DNA of 64,000 bases from Ignavibacterium sp. (GCF_025998815.1 NZ_AP026678.1:3038001-3102000), one strand, 5' to 3'. Positions 45,544 through 55,418 are shown, numbered from the stretch's first letter. The notes: generated from the letters alone by a model not told the origin. Translations and numbers: made by a program.

Positions 45544-48500
45544 ATGAAAATAAGCTTTCGAATACTGCTAATAAATTTTACTGTAGTAGTTATTATTCTT
45601 CTTTCAGCCGCCACAGTTTTTTACTCTCTGATTTTTAATACACTCAACTCACAGCAAACCAAAAATCTAATCAATTCATCAAATAGTTTTATTTATTCTT
45701 TTCAGAAATTGTTATCTGATCTTGATGAAGAATTACTATCATTTCTTGAAAACAAAAATAAAACTGAATTTATTAATTCCAGGACATTAGACTTTGTTAT
45801 CTCAGTTAAAGATGATGAAAAAACAATTGAAAAAATTTATTTAACTAAAAATGTTTTAATCAATCCGGATGTAAAAACTGTTTCTAAATTTCTGGAAATT
45901 AATCCTCTTGCCATTGTTAAAAGAAAAAATTTTGAAGGACAAACTTATATCTATGGCAAAATAATAAACGCTGGATTTATTGACGATATAGCACAAAGAA
46001 TAAACGCAGAGATTGCCGTTATTTGGGAAAATTCAGCAGCAGAGCTTTCAAATCCAACTGTTAACAGAGAATACCTTTACCTTATTAATACAGCATATAA
46101 CTATTTGAAGAGCAAGAATAGTTTTGAAATTTATACTCAGGGAACTAAAGCTTCTGATATTCTTGCAACCTTGTACAAAACTGGTTCAGATGAAGTTCTG
46201 AAGACCAATCTTTCTTTTCTGATTTTTAACAAAATGGGTGAAGCAGCAATCCTAAGGGATACCTTAAAAAATGTTTTGTTCATCATTGGTTTTGTTGGAA
46301 TTATAATTTCATTGATACTTACTTACCTTCTTACAAACAAAATAAGAAGACAGATTGGTGAGTTGAGTTTTGCAACAGAAGAAATAAGAAGTGGCAATTA
46401 CAATACACGGGTACTTATAAAAGGTAAGGATGAAGTTGCCAGATTAGGTGATGCGTTCAATCTTATGCTTGATGAGATTGTAAAAAATCAGAAAGCGATG
46501 AATGACTACACTGAGTTTATAACTCTTATTAATCAAAATCCCTCTTTAACTGAAATATCTGAAGCAGCACTGAAAAAGATTATTAACACTTGCGGATTTA
46601 CTGTTGGTGCAATTTATTCAGTCGATGATAACGAGATTAGTTTTATTACTTCGTTCGGACTTGGAAACAATAAAATTGCAGTAGAGAACAATATTTTTTA
46701 TAAAAAAGTTATTGAAACTAAAGAACCACTGACAATAGAATCTGAAAATTTTCTTCCGGTTGCTTCGACAGGAATTTTTGATATCAAAATTAAATATCTG
46801 CACATAAGACCTGTAATTTATTCAAATAAAGTTGTAGCGGTTCTGGAGTTCGGTTCATTGAACAAGCCATCTGATGAAGCGATTAATTATCTTTCAAAAA
46901 TCCAGGATCAACTTGCAATCGGTCTGACTAATGCAAAAGCTTTTGTTCAGTTAGAAAACTTTGTGAAGGAACTAAGTCGCCTTAACGAAGAAATGCAAAA
47001 GCAGAATAAGCAGATAACAGAGCAGAATAAAACTTTGTTGGAACTTTCTGACCAGCTTAAAGAAAAAGCAAAAGAACTGGAAATCCAAAAACAGAAGGCA
47101 GAGGAATCAACAAAGTTAAAATCACAATTCCTTGCAAGTATGTCGCACGAACTTCGAACTCCAATGAATTCCATTCTTGGTTTAACTGAACTGATTCTTG
47201 ACAAAGCTCAGCTTGATGATAAAAACCGTGAGAGACTTGAAGTAGTATTAAAAAGCGGAAAGAGATTGATGAATCTTATTAATGACATACTTGATTTATC
47301 AAAGATTGAAGCAGGCAAAATGGAAATCCGTGAAGAAGAGATTCTTCTGGAAGAACTTATTGAAGATGTTGCATCAACAATCCAACCGCTTGTCAATGAA
47401 AAAGGATTACGATTCACTGTAAATCGTAAATGCGATACAAGAATTATAGTCACTACTGACAAAGGCAGAGTTACGCAGGTGCTAATTAATCTTCTCGGTA
47501 ATGCGGTTAAATTCACAGACAAAGGAAATATTGAATTAAGTGTTGCTATGACTGATGATAATTATTTGGTCTTTTCCGTTAGCGATACCGGAATTGGAAT
47601 TCCTGAGGATGCACAAAAAATTATTTTTGAAGAATTCAGACAAGTAGATGGTTCAACAACCAGAAGATATAGTGGAACAGGATTAGGTCTGGCAATTTCC
47701 AAAAAGATTATCGATTTACTTGGTGGTAAAATCTGGGTTAAAAGTATAGTTGGAAAAGGTTCAATCTTTTCTTTTACAATTCCAATTAATTATCGAAGTG
47801 ACTTATGGAACAAAGATTTTGAAATTGATTCACTTGAGGTTGCAAAAAGAAATACAAACAAACCTATTCTTGTTATTGATGATGATCCTGATGTACGCTT
47901 TACAATCGGACAATATCTCACCACGCGAGGTTATGAAGTTATCTTCGCATCTGATGCAGAAAGTGGAATCAAGCTTGCAATAGAAAATAAGCCATTTGCA
48001 ATTACTCTGGATGTAATTCTTCCGGATAAAGATGGGTGGTCTGCATTAAAAGAGCTAAAAGAAAATCCAGCGACGAAAGATATTCCCGTTATTCTTGTTT
48101 CTTTTGTTGGTGATAAAAGTATTGGAGTTGGTTTGGGGGCTTTCGATTATCTTGTTAAACCAATAAACGCCGATAATCTTCTTGAAGCTTTTGATAAACT
48201 TGAAGCATCTACACAGAAAAAAATTCAAAAGATTGTAATTGTTGATGACGACGAACTTGAGTTTGAAAAATTTAAGAGAGCGTTTAAATCTGAAAATATT
48301 TCAATAGAATATATTCAGGATAGCGAATATGCTTTCAATAAAATTTCTGAAGTTCAGCCTGATTTGATAATAATTGATTTACTTATGCCTAAAGTGGATG
48401 GAATTTCGCTCACACATAAACTTAAATCGAGCAGAACAACCAGAAACATACCTATCATAATTAGCACAGCAAAAGATTTGACTGATGATGAAAAGAAATC

Positions 48501-49065
48501 CCTTAATTCGATTGTTGAACATATCGCAGTAAAATCTCAGGGACATCCAATGGATGTTCTGAAAATTGTCCGCGACAGAATCAAACTTCAGGAAGAATCA
48601 AAACAATTATCTCCAATTAAGCAACACATCAAGAAAGATGATTCCGAAACTATCTCAAGTCGGAAAAACATTTCGAAAGAACAAGAAGAAATTTTAATTG
48701 TTGATGACGATCCCGATACACTTTTTACAATGAATGAATTAGTGCAGTCAATGGGCTATAAAACATATCTGGCAAAATCCGGTAATGAATGTCTTAAAAT
48801 GTTGGATCATATCAAACCTGATTTAGTTTTGTTAGATATTATGATGCCCGGAATGGATGGTTTTCAAACACTGAAGAATATTAGATTAAATAAAGCTATA
48901 TCCGATGTTCCGGTTTTTGCAGTAACTGCAAAAGCAATGTCCGGTGATAAAGAAGTAATACTTAAATTTGGATTTAACGATTACATCCCAAAACCAGTTA
49001 ACTCAACGATAATATCAGCAAAGATTAGTCAACTTTTCTCAAAAGCTAAACAAAATAATTTATGA
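45544..49065 (+). CDS. Membrane hybrid histidine kinase with HAMP, GAF and three receiver domains
   Basis: This 1173-aa protein has membrane helix 1 (about 7-30) and a periplasmic sensor of about 205 residues. Helix 2 (about 238-262), HAMP (about 263-315), a GAF-like domain (about 330-470) and a coiled coil (about 475-525) follow. HisKA has MSHELRTPMNSILG (His about 535), and HATPase has the NLLGNAVKFT and GTGLGLAISKK boxes. Receivers 1 (about 775-890), 2 (about 895-1015) and 3 (about 1050-1168) each keep Asp and Lys. It overlaps the next gene by 4 bases. Signal unknown; phosphorelay to the neighbouring receiver proteins is likely. Confidence 0.9.
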   Translation: MKISFRILLINFTVVVIILLSAATVFYSLIFNTLNSQQTKNLINSSNSFIYSFQKLLSDLDEELLSFLENKNKTEFINSRTLDFVISVKDDEKTIEKIYLTKNVLINPDVKTVSKFLEINPLAIVKRKNFEGQTYIYGKIINAGFIDDIAQRINAEIAVIWENSAAELSNPTVNREYLYLINTAYNYLKSKNSFEIYTQGTKASDILATLYKTGSDEVLKTNLSFLIFNKMGEAAILRDTLKNVLFIIGFVGIIISLILTYLLTNKIRRQIGELSFATEEIRSGNYNTRVLIKGKDEVARLGDAFNLMLDEIVKNQKAMNDYTEFITLINQNPSLTEISEAALKKIINTCGFTVGAIYSVDDNEISFITSFGLGNNKIAVENNIFYKKVIETKEPLTIESENFLPVASTGIFDIKIKYLHIRPVIYSNKVVAVLEFGSLNKPSDEAINYLSKIQDQLAIGLTNAKAFVQLENFVKELSRLNEEMQKQNKQITEQNKTLLELSDQLKEKAKELEIQKQKAEESTKLKSQFLASMSHELRTPMNSILGLTELILDKAQLDDKNRERLEVVLKSGKRLMNLINDILDLSKIEAGKMEIREEEILLEELIEDVASTIQPLVNEKGLRFTVNRKCDTRIIVTTDKGRVTQVLINLLGNAVKFTDKGNIELSVAMTDDNYLVFSVSDTGIGIPEDAQKIIFEEFRQVDGSTTRRYSGTGLGLAISKKIIDLLGGKIWVKSIVGKGSIFSFTIPINYRSDLWNKDFEIDSLEVAKRNTNKPILVIDDDPDVRFTIGQYLTTRGYEVIFASDAESGIKLAIENKPFAITLDVILPDKDGWSALKELKENPATKDIPVILVSFVGDKSIGVGLGAFDYLVKPINADNLLEAFDKLEASTQKKIQKIVIVDDDELEFEKFKRAFKSENISIEYIQDSEYAFNKISEVQPDLIIIDLLMPKVDGISLTHKLKSSRTTRNIPIIISTAKDLTDDEKKSLNSIVEHIAVKSQGHPMDVLKIVRDRIKLQEESKQLSPIKQHIKKDDSETISSRKNISKEQEEILIVDDDPDTLFTMNELVQSMGYKTYLAKSGNECLKMLDHIKPDLVLLDIMMPGMDGFQTLKNIRLNKAISDVPVFAVTAKAMSGDKEVILKFGFNDYIPKPVNSTIISAKISQLFSKAKQNNL

Positions 49066-49754
49066 AAAGAATTTTAGTAATTGATGATTTACCAGAAAAT
49101 GTTTTTATGCTTCAGGACCGATTGGAGCATGAAGGTTATGAAGTAATAACCGCATACAATGGTTCAACAGGTATTGAAAAAGCATTGACAGAATTACCTG
49201 ATTTAATTTTGCTTGATGTTATGATGCCTGATATTACCGGCATTGAAGTTTGTCGCAGACTTGTAAATGATCCTGCAACCAAAGATATTCCAATAATTCT
49301 TGTAACAGCTAAGTCCGGCGCTGAAGATACAAAAGAAGGACTTGAAGCCGGAGCTTTTGATTATATTAAAAAACCATTTAACAGAGTTGAACTTCTTGCA
49401 AGAGTTAAATCTGCTTTGAAATTATCTGAAGCACACAAGCTTCTGCTTGAGGCAGAGAAGCGAGATACTTTTATGGCTACTGTTGTAACTGCAAATCATA
49501 AAATCAAACAACCACTGACATTATTAAGCTTATCATCAACTGCGATAAAAAGAGAATTAGAGAAAGATGAAATTTCCAAAGAGATGATTTTAAAGCGAAT
49601 GAATTATATCGATATTGCAATCAAAGAAATTACGGAAGTATTAAATCAACTTAATGAAATAAGAACACCTGTTCTTTCGAAGTATACTTCTAATATTAAA
49701 ATGGTTAAACTGGATGAAGATCAGATAGATGAAGGCAAGGATGTTTTAGAGTAA
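49062..49754 (+). CDS. Receiver domain with an orphan HisKA-like tail
   Basis: The 230-aa protein has a receiver domain (ILVIDDLPEN; Asp in ILLDVMMP, about 52; Lys in IKKPFN). A helical tail of about 100 residues contains FMATVVTANHKIKQPLTLLS, which resembles a HisKA phospho-acceptor helix with the His in NHKIKQP. No HATPase domain follows. It may be a phosphotransfer partner lacking its own catalytic domain. It is coupled by a 4-base overlap to the hybrid kinase and its stop lies one base from the stop of the opposing kinase. Confidence 0.85.
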   Translation: MKRILVIDDLPENVFMLQDRLEHEGYEVITAYNGSTGIEKALTELPDLILLDVMMPDITGIEVCRRLVNDPATKDIPIILVTAKSGAEDTKEGLEAGAFDYIKKPFNRVELLARVKSALKLSEAHKLLLEAEKRDTFMATVVTANHKIKQPLTLLSLSSTAIKRELEKDEISKEMILKRMNYIDIAIKEITEVLNQLNEIRTPVLSKYTSNIKMVKLDEDQIDEGKDVLE

Positions 49755-49755
49755 A

Positions 49756-51732
49756 TTAGAGCAGTTCCTGAATTGTCTTTAACATAGTTTCGAATTCATA
49801 AGGTTTCAAAAGTTTACTTTGGATATTTACTTTCTTTAATTCTTCATCATCAAAACTTAAACTTCCTGAAGACAGAATTACCGGCATATTAAAATTTCTT
49901 TTCCTTAATTCAGACACGCATTCAAGACCGTTCATTTCAGGCATGTTATAGTCAATTATAAGTAAATCAACTTTTATTTCTTCAGTCAGAACCTGAATCA
50001 CTTCTTCGGATGATTTTACTTTAACAACATAGTAACCATAAGTTTCAAGCATCTCACCAAGGATGTCACTCAACATTTCTTCATCGTCAGCGAGCATTAT
50101 TATTTTATTTCCTGATTTGGTTTTATCAATTTTATTTGGCTCGAAAGCAGGAATGTAAACATCGAATGTTGTCCCTTCACCAACTTTGCTTGAAACATCA
50201 ACATGACCATTGTGTGCTTTTATTATTCCGTAAGTAACATATAAGCCCAACCCTGAGCCGGTTTCTTTTTGCTTTGTTGAAAAGTAAGGATCAAAAATTT
50301 TTGAAAGATTTTCTTCGTCAATCCCAACGCCTGTATCACTTACAGAAAGCTTAACATATTTACCTTTATCAAGAAGAGGGAAGTTGATTGAATTCTTTTC
50401 ATCAATAAGAATATTTTCTGCTGAAATAGTAATCTTGCCTTTACCTTCAATTGCTTCTCTTGCATTAACACAAAGATTAAGAAGTATCTGATAAATTTCA
50501 GTGCTGTTTCCTAAAATGCTATGAAGATTATTTTCAATTTTTTCTTCAATAGTAATATTCTTTGGAAATGTTTGAATAATAACTTTTATTAATTCGTTTA
50601 GTAAAAGATTTGGATAAACAATTTCTTTTCGCTTGGGTGTTGGTTTTCCAAATGATAATAATCCTTTTGTAAGATCTTTAGCACGAACGGAGCAGTTCTC
50701 AATATTATCGATTAATCTTGTTACAGATTCAGATGCAGGCACTCTGCTTCTCAGAAGATTCAAGCTACCGAAGATGCTTGATAAAAGATTATTAAAATCA
50801 TGAGCCATTCCGCTTGAAAGTTTCCCGATTGTTTCAAGTTTTTGTGCCTGCAATAATCTTGATTCCAATGCCTGATTTAATTCACGTGTCTTGATGTTAC
50901 TTATTGCAAATGATAGTATCGTAGCGAATTGTTCAACTATACTTATGTGGGATGACGAGAAAGTACTGTTTAATTTTCCAAGAATTATTTCAGACTCAAG
51001 AACATTATCAAAATAGCAGGGAGCAATGCAAACTGATTCACAATTCAACGACTGAACAATTCCATAACCAATATTATTTTGATGATTTAATGCGAGTAAA
51101 GGTCTTCTGTTTATATCGAGCCATTTTGTAATAAAAGAAGAATTGTAACTTAAAACTTTTTCAATTTCTTCTTTCGATGAAATTACATTCTGAGGATCAA
51201 AATAAATGTAATGACGCTTATCATCTCTTTCATAAAGCACGACAATACCAAAATCACTCTTGGTAATGTTGTATAATCTCGATAAAACTTCCTCTGAAAT
51301 TAATTCAACTGATTTTTCTTTAAGAAGTAACACTAAAATTTCCTGAAGCTCTTTCTGGAACTTCAGATTCTGAATTATTTGGTCATTTTGAACATCACCG
51401 CTGTAATCTGACAGAGGATAAAGTTCTACAAAGAAAGCCCCTTCATTATTTTTTTTTGCCTGAGATATTGGAGTGATGATTAAATTTTTTCCGTAAGAAG
51501 GTAGAGGAACAACTATTGATTTGGAACCCGAAATTACTTCGTTCTCATTAGGTAATGTTATATTAAAAAGACTGCTGAGCGAAATTCCTTTTATCCTTCC
51601 GGTGCCAGCAGTCTTTTTAAAGCTTTTATTGAACCAGGTAACTTTAAAGTTTTTATCAGCTAATGCAATTCCTGTATTCTGAATTTCAAATAAATCAGCT
51701 GCATTAATTCTTCTTAACAAATCATCAGACAT
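49756..51732 (-). CDS. Cytoplasmic PAS-GAF hybrid histidine kinase with receiver
   Basis: The 658-aa protein has a PAS-like N-terminus (about 10-115, IALADKNFKVTWFNKSF) and a GAF-like domain (about 130-285). HisKA contains GKLSSGMAHDFNNLLSSIFG (about 307-326). HATPase has NLCVNAREAIE and GSGLGLYVTYG, and a C-terminal receiver (about 545-658) has Asp in LLIIDYNMPEMNG and Lys in LKPYE. There are no membrane segments. It lies 4 bp downstream of the NtrC-type gene on the same strand and is its obvious partner. Confidence 0.9.
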   Translation of the reverse strand: MSDDLLRRINAADLFEIQNTGIALADKNFKVTWFNKSFKKTAGTGRIKGISLSSLFNITLPNENEVISGSKSIVVPLPSYGKNLIITPISQAKKNNEGAFFVELYPLSDYSGDVQNDQIIQNLKFQKELQEILVLLLKEKSVELISEEVLSRLYNITKSDFGIVVLYERDDKRHYIYFDPQNVISSKEEIEKVLSYNSSFITKWLDINRRPLLALNHQNNIGYGIVQSLNCESVCIAPCYFDNVLESEIILGKLNSTFSSSHISIVEQFATILSFAISNIKTRELNQALESRLLQAQKLETIGKLSSGMAHDFNNLLSSIFGSLNLLRSRVPASESVTRLIDNIENCSVRAKDLTKGLLSFGKPTPKRKEIVYPNLLLNELIKVIIQTFPKNITIEEKIENNLHSILGNSTEIYQILLNLCVNAREAIEGKGKITISAENILIDEKNSINFPLLDKGKYVKLSVSDTGVGIDEENLSKIFDPYFSTKQKETGSGLGLYVTYGIIKAHNGHVDVSSKVGEGTTFDVYIPAFEPNKIDKTKSGNKIIMLADDEEMLSDILGEMLETYGYYVVKVKSSEEVIQVLTEEIKVDLLIIDYNMPEMNGLECVSELRKRNFNMPVILSSGSLSFDDEELKKVNIQSKLLKPYEFETMLKTIQELL

Positions 51733-51736
51733 TTAA

Positions 51737-53110
51737 TCAATTCTGCTTGAGTTCGTATTTTTTAATTTTAGTGTAAAGAGTCTTCGGACTGATACCAAGT
51801 TGCATTGCGGTTTGTGTTCTGTCCCATTTGTTTGCATTCAGAACATTTTCAATATGCCACTTTTCAAGTTCTTCCATACTTAAAATATCGGATGGAATTT
51901 CAACCTGACCTTTACCTCTTGCAACAACGCCACTTCTTGAAGTTGGCAGATTTAAATCTTCCGCTTTGATTACATCACCATCTGCAAAAATAATTGCTCT
52001 TTCAATTATGTGTTCAAGTTCTCTGACATTTCCAGTAAAATCATAATTCATTAACAACTCTGCTGCCTCAGGTGAAAGTCTCTTTGGTGACTTTATTGGT
52101 GATTTTGATTCAAGAAAATAATTTGCAAGCGGAATTATGTCTTCTCTTCTTTCTCTTAATGGTGGAATAGTTAAAGTTATTACATTCAGTCTGAAAAGAA
52201 GATCTTTTCTGAAATTTCTGTTTTCAGCTTCTTCCAAAAGATTTCTGTTTGTAGCCCCAATAACTCTCACATTTGAAGTCAGATTTGTTACTCCACCAAT
52301 TCTTCTGTATTCACCATTTTCAAGAAATCTTAAAAGTTTCGGTTGAAGTGATAAACTAAGTTCACCAATTTCATCGAGAAACAAAGTTCCGCCGTGAGCA
52401 ATTTCAACAAGACCTTGCTTTGTAGATTTTGCATCTGTGAAAGCACCTTTTTCATGTCCGAATAATTCGCTTTCAATCAACTGATCTGGCAATGATGCAC
52501 AGTTGATTGCCACAAATGGTTTATCTTTTCGTGCAGATTGCTTATGAATATATTCTGCAAATAATTCTTTACCAGTGCCTGTTTCGCCTTCAATCAAAAT
52601 ATTTGAATCAGACATTGCCGCTTTATTTGCCAAAGTCAAAACACGGTGTAAAGCTTTACTTGAACCGATAATATTAACAGGATGTTTTTTAAGGAATTCT
52701 TTTTCTAAAATTTCGGTCTTTAAAAGAAGATTTTTGTGTTCAAGCGCACGGTTGATTGTTAAAACTAATTCCTCGGGGTCATGCGGTTTCGGAATATAAT
52801 CATAAGCACCTGCTTTGATACATTGAATGGCTTTCTTCATTTCCGTTTGTGAAGAAAGTATTATTACTTCTATCGAAGGATATTCATCTTTTATAAATTT
52901 CAATACTTCTTCACCCTGAACCTCTCTCATATTAAGGTCAAGAAGAACAACATCGTAATTTTTTTGCTTAATTGCATCGATTGCATATTTGCCGTCATAA
53001 ACGGCGTCAACATTAAAACCTTCTTCGATAAGCTGCTCTTTAAGAAGGTAACATAAAGCTTCCTCGTCATCACAAACGAGAATTTTAGAATTTTTTGCCA
53101 GTTCTGTCAT
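51737..53110 (-). CDS. NtrC-type sigma-54-dependent response regulator
   Basis: The 457-aa protein has a receiver (Asp in VVLLDLNMR; Lys in IPKPHDP; about 8-122). The AAA+ domain has Walker A GETGTGKE (about 172-179), the sigma-54 contact loop as GAFTDA rather than GAFTGA, Walker B GGTLFLDEIGEL and an arginine-finger region FRKDLLFRLNV. A Fis-type helix-turn-helix closes the protein (RTQTAMQLGISPKTLYTKIK). It activates sigma-54 promoters, and pilus genes nearby are candidate targets. Its 5' end is close to the divergent tRNA-Lys. The Gly to Asp loop variant occurs in other members of the family, so activity is still expected. Confidence 0.93.
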   Translation of the reverse strand: MTELAKNSKILVCDDEEALCYLLKEQLIEEGFNVDAVYDGKYAIDAIKQKNYDVVLLDLNMREVQGEEVLKFIKDEYPSIEVIILSSQTEMKKAIQCIKAGAYDYIPKPHDPEELVLTINRALEHKNLLLKTEILEKEFLKKHPVNIIGSSKALHRVLTLANKAAMSDSNILIEGETGTGKELFAEYIHKQSARKDKPFVAINCASLPDQLIESELFGHEKGAFTDAKSTKQGLVEIAHGGTLFLDEIGELSLSLQPKLLRFLENGEYRRIGGVTNLTSNVRVIGATNRNLLEEAENRNFRKDLLFRLNVITLTIPPLRERREDIIPLANYFLESKSPIKSPKRLSPEAAELLMNYDFTGNVRELEHIIERAIIFADGDVIKAEDLNLPTSRSGVVARGKGQVEIPSDILSMEELEKWHIENVLNANKWDRTQTAMQLGISPKTLYTKIKKYELKQN

Positions 53111-53185
53111 ATCCCACCATTAAATAATTATCAATGATTTGTATAAAAAATTAGTGTTCTATATATTTGGCACTCAAATTTTTAA

Positions 53186-53257
53186 GGGCGCGTAGCTCAG
53201 GGGTAGAGCATCTGCCTTTTAAGCAGAGGGTCGGTGGTTCGAGCCCACCCGCGCTCA
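53186..53257 (+). tRNA. tRNA-Lys (anticodon TTT)
   Basis: A full cloverleaf can be drawn. Acceptor arms gggcgcg and cgcgctc pair with one G-U, and the discriminator is A. D-stem gctc/gagc. Anticodon stem tctgc/gcaga encloses loop cttttaa (anticodon TTT, Lys). T-stem ggtgg/ccacc encloses ttcgagc. CCA is not encoded. It is 72 nt long. Confidence 0.96.
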
Positions 53258-53272
53258 CAACAAGTAAAAATT

Positions 53273-53295
53273 GCCACTTAAATGTGGCTTTTTTT
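53273..53295 (+). terminator. Terminator behind tRNA-Lys
   Basis: Stem gccac (53273-53277) / gtggc (53284-53288) with a 6-base loop, followed by seven T. It lies 15 bases after the tRNA. Confidence 0.82.
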
Positions 53296-53420
53296 ATGCC
53301 CTCCATGCCAAATTTTTCAAATGAACCGCTCTAATAATAACATATTATATTAAAATCAGCAAATTTCTAAAGATTTTATGTATTTTAGTGTAAATTTTTC
53401 CGACATTTAATGAGCATTTT

Positions 53421-53729
53421 ATGGGTGAATTAGTTTTCTGGACAATCATTAGAACCGCATTTTTAATTTTAATTCTTTGGTTTAGTAAAGATGTTTGGGG
53501 CGAGAAATATTTCTGGCTGATTGTATCTCTTTCTTTTTATCTTTTTGTAATCTCACCAGCTATATCTTTCTACAGAAAATTTGTTGAGAAAAATAAAGAA
53601 GTTCTTGAGTCCTCGCTATGTTCGAGCTGTAAACATTTTGATGAAAGTGCAGTTCTTTGTATGAAGTATGATAAGCATCCCACGAAGGATTTTATTCCGT
53701 GTGAAGGCTCTGCATGGGAGCCAAAATAG
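53421..53729 (+). CDS. Small membrane protein with a C-terminal Cys cluster
   Basis: This 102-aa protein has two hydrophobic helices (about 6-22 and 30-52). A basic linker and a soluble tail follow with CSSCKHF, a later VLCMKY and IPCEG, four Cys that could bind zinc or an Fe-S cluster. I recognise no family. It starts at ATG 53421 and is followed after 54 bp by the CDF transporter on the same strand. Confidence 0.7.
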   Translation: MGELVFWTIIRTAFLILILWFSKDVWGEKYFWLIVSLSFYLFVISPAISFYRKFVEKNKEVLESSLCSSCKHFDESAVLCMKYDKHPTKDFIPCEGSAWEPK

Positions 53730-53783
53730 AAATAATATTTTCATTTAAATTTTCATAGCTTAACCCATAGAAAAAATTTTTTT

Positions 53784-54749
53784 ATGTCATTAAAGAAGAA
53801 AAAAATATTAACCACTAATAATTCCTTCGAAGCAGCTAATAAAGGAATTCGTACCACGATACTCGGAATTATCACAAGCATTTTGCTTGCAGCAATTAAA
53901 GCAATTGCAGGCATAATGGGAAATTCATATGCACTTGTTGCTGATGCTATCGAATCTGCTTCTGATGTTTTCACTTCAATTATAGTTTTAGCCGGATTAA
54001 GGATTGCCCAATTACCTCCTGATCAGAAGCACCCGTATGGACACGGAAAAGCAGAACCTTTTGCAGGAATAGTTGTTGCAATTGCCTTGTTTGTTGCTGC
54101 AATTATAATAATCACACAAAGCATTCACGAAATAATAACTCCACATCATGCACCGGCACCATTTACTTTAATAGTGTTGGTTGTTGTTGTTCTGACAAAA
54201 GAACTTCTTTTCAGATACATCATTAAAGTTGGAACTGATGTAAACAGCGTTGCAGTTAAAAACGATGCCTGGCATCATCGGAGTGATGCTATAACTTCCG
54301 GTGCTGCATTCATTGGAATTTCAATTGCTTTAATAGGTGGTGAGGGTTATGAACAAGCTGATGATTTCGCGGCTTTGTTTGCTTCCGGAGTTATAATTTT
54401 TAACGCTTATCGGTTACTAAGGCCTGCACTTGATGAAATTATGGATGCAGCACCTTCTAAAGAAATCAATCAGGAGATTATTAATGCAACAAACTCAGTT
54501 GATGGAGTGATTGCTACTGATAAATGCTATGTAAGAAAAATGGGACTTGACTATTTTATTGATATTCACATAATCGTTGATGGTAATCTTACAGTACACG
54601 ATGGTCATGAAATTGCCCACAATGTGAAGGATTATCTTAAGAGTACCTTTCCACAGATTTCAAATGTTCTGGTTCATGTAGAACCTGCTACCGAAGAAAG
54701 ATTAAGCAGAGATCATATAATTGAACAGACAAAAAATAAGTCAAGCTGA
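53784..54749 (+). CDS. Cation diffusion facilitator (CDF) metal efflux transporter
   Basis: The 321-aa protein has about six membrane helices and the CDF signature YALVADAIESASDVFTS (helix 2). Helix 5 has HHRSDAITSG, and a C-terminal cytoplasmic domain follows with VDGVIATDKCYVRKMGLDYF and ending HVEPATEE. CDF proteins exchange Zn2+, Fe2+ or Mn2+ for protons. The helix 2 metal site reads E/D rather than the zinc-type H/D pair, so specificity is unclear. It overlaps the regulator gene by 29 bases. Confidence 0.9.
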   Translation: MSLKKKKILTTNNSFEAANKGIRTTILGIITSILLAAIKAIAGIMGNSYALVADAIESASDVFTSIIVLAGLRIAQLPPDQKHPYGHGKAEPFAGIVVAIALFVAAIIIITQSIHEIITPHHAPAPFTLIVLVVVVLTKELLFRYIIKVGTDVNSVAVKNDAWHHRSDAITSGAAFIGISIALIGGEGYEQADDFAALFASGVIIFNAYRLLRPALDEIMDAAPSKEINQEIINATNSVDGVIATDKCYVRKMGLDYFIDIHIIVDGNLTVHDGHEIAHNVKDYLKSTFPQISNVLVHVEPATEERLSRDHIIEQTKNKSS

Positions 54750-55401
54750 ATTACTCAATGCCTTGCCTTTTCTGGAAGGTTATAGTAAAGCCGGAGCAGA
54801 GGAATTTCTTTCTCAATCGGTTTACAGCCGAATTCCAAAAGGGAAGATAATTTCAACAGAAGGAGATAGTTGTTCAAATTTTTCTTTTGTTCTGAATGGC
54901 TCAATAAAAGTTTATAAAATTGCAGATAACGGAAGGGAAATTACACTTTACTATTTGAACAAAGGTGATTCGTGTATTCTTACAGCTTCCTGCATCTTAT
55001 CAAAGAAAAAATTTCCTGCAATTTCTCAGGCAGAAGTTGACACCGAAGTTTTAACAATTCCAGCTGAAATTTTATTGGAATGGGTTGATAAATATGAGCA
55101 TTGGCGCTCTTATGTTTTTGGTTTATTAAGTAACAGACTTGCTGATATAATCACAATTGTTGAAGAAATAATTTTCAGAAATGTTGATAAACGACTTGTT
55201 AATTATCTTCTTAAAAATGCCAAACCTGGTCATAAAGAAATTCTGAAAACACATTATGCAATTGCGAGCGATATTGGCACATCAAGAGAAGTTGTGAGTA
55301 GATTATTGAAAGAATTTGAAGATTCGAACCTGATTACTCTTTCCCGGAAAAGTATCACAATTCTTGATTCAAAAGCCCTCGAAGAAAAACTAAAAAAATA
55401 A
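54721..55401 (+). CDS. Crp/Fnr-family transcriptional regulator
   Basis: The 226-aa protein has a cyclic-nucleotide-type sensor domain (IPKGKIISTEGDSCSNFSFV, FVLNGSIKVYK, KGDSCILTASCIL) and a winged helix DNA-binding domain (ASDIGTSREVVSRLLKEFED, about 180-200). Cys at CSN and CILTASC could serve redox or metal sensing; no FNR-type N-terminal Cys cluster is present. The start is TTG 54721 inside the CDF gene; later starts would cut the sensor. The palindrome just downstream suggests it regulates the next gene. Confidence 0.88.
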   Translation: MNRQKISQAELLNALPFLEGYSKAGAEEFLSQSVYSRIPKGKIISTEGDSCSNFSFVLNGSIKVYKIADNGREITLYYLNKGDSCILTASCILSKKKFPAISQAEVDTEVLTIPAEILLEWVDKYEHWRSYVFGLLSNRLADIITIVEEIIFRNVDKRLVNYLLKNAKPGHKEILKTHYAIASDIGTSREVVSRLLKEFEDSNLITLSRKSITILDSKALEEKLKK

Positions 55402-55405
55402 TATT

Positions 55406-55418
55406 GTGACTTTGTCAC
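55406..55418. promoter_or_regulatory. Crp/Fnr-type operator palindrome
   Basis: gtgac-ttt-gtcac is a perfect inverted repeat four bases after the regulator stop and 78 bases before the DUF2892 ATG. It resembles Crp/Fnr half-sites (GTGA/TCAC), though the spacer is shorter than the usual TGTGA-N6-TCACA. Confidence 0.5.

Noticed and set aside
53169-53185. TGGCAC upstream of tRNA-Lys as a sigma-54 promoter
   Set aside because: No -12 TTGC at the required distance, and tRNA genes normally use the primary sigma factor.
53257-53420. tRNA-Lys as an integration site
   Set aside because: No integrase gene and no repeated copy of the tRNA 3' end found downstream.
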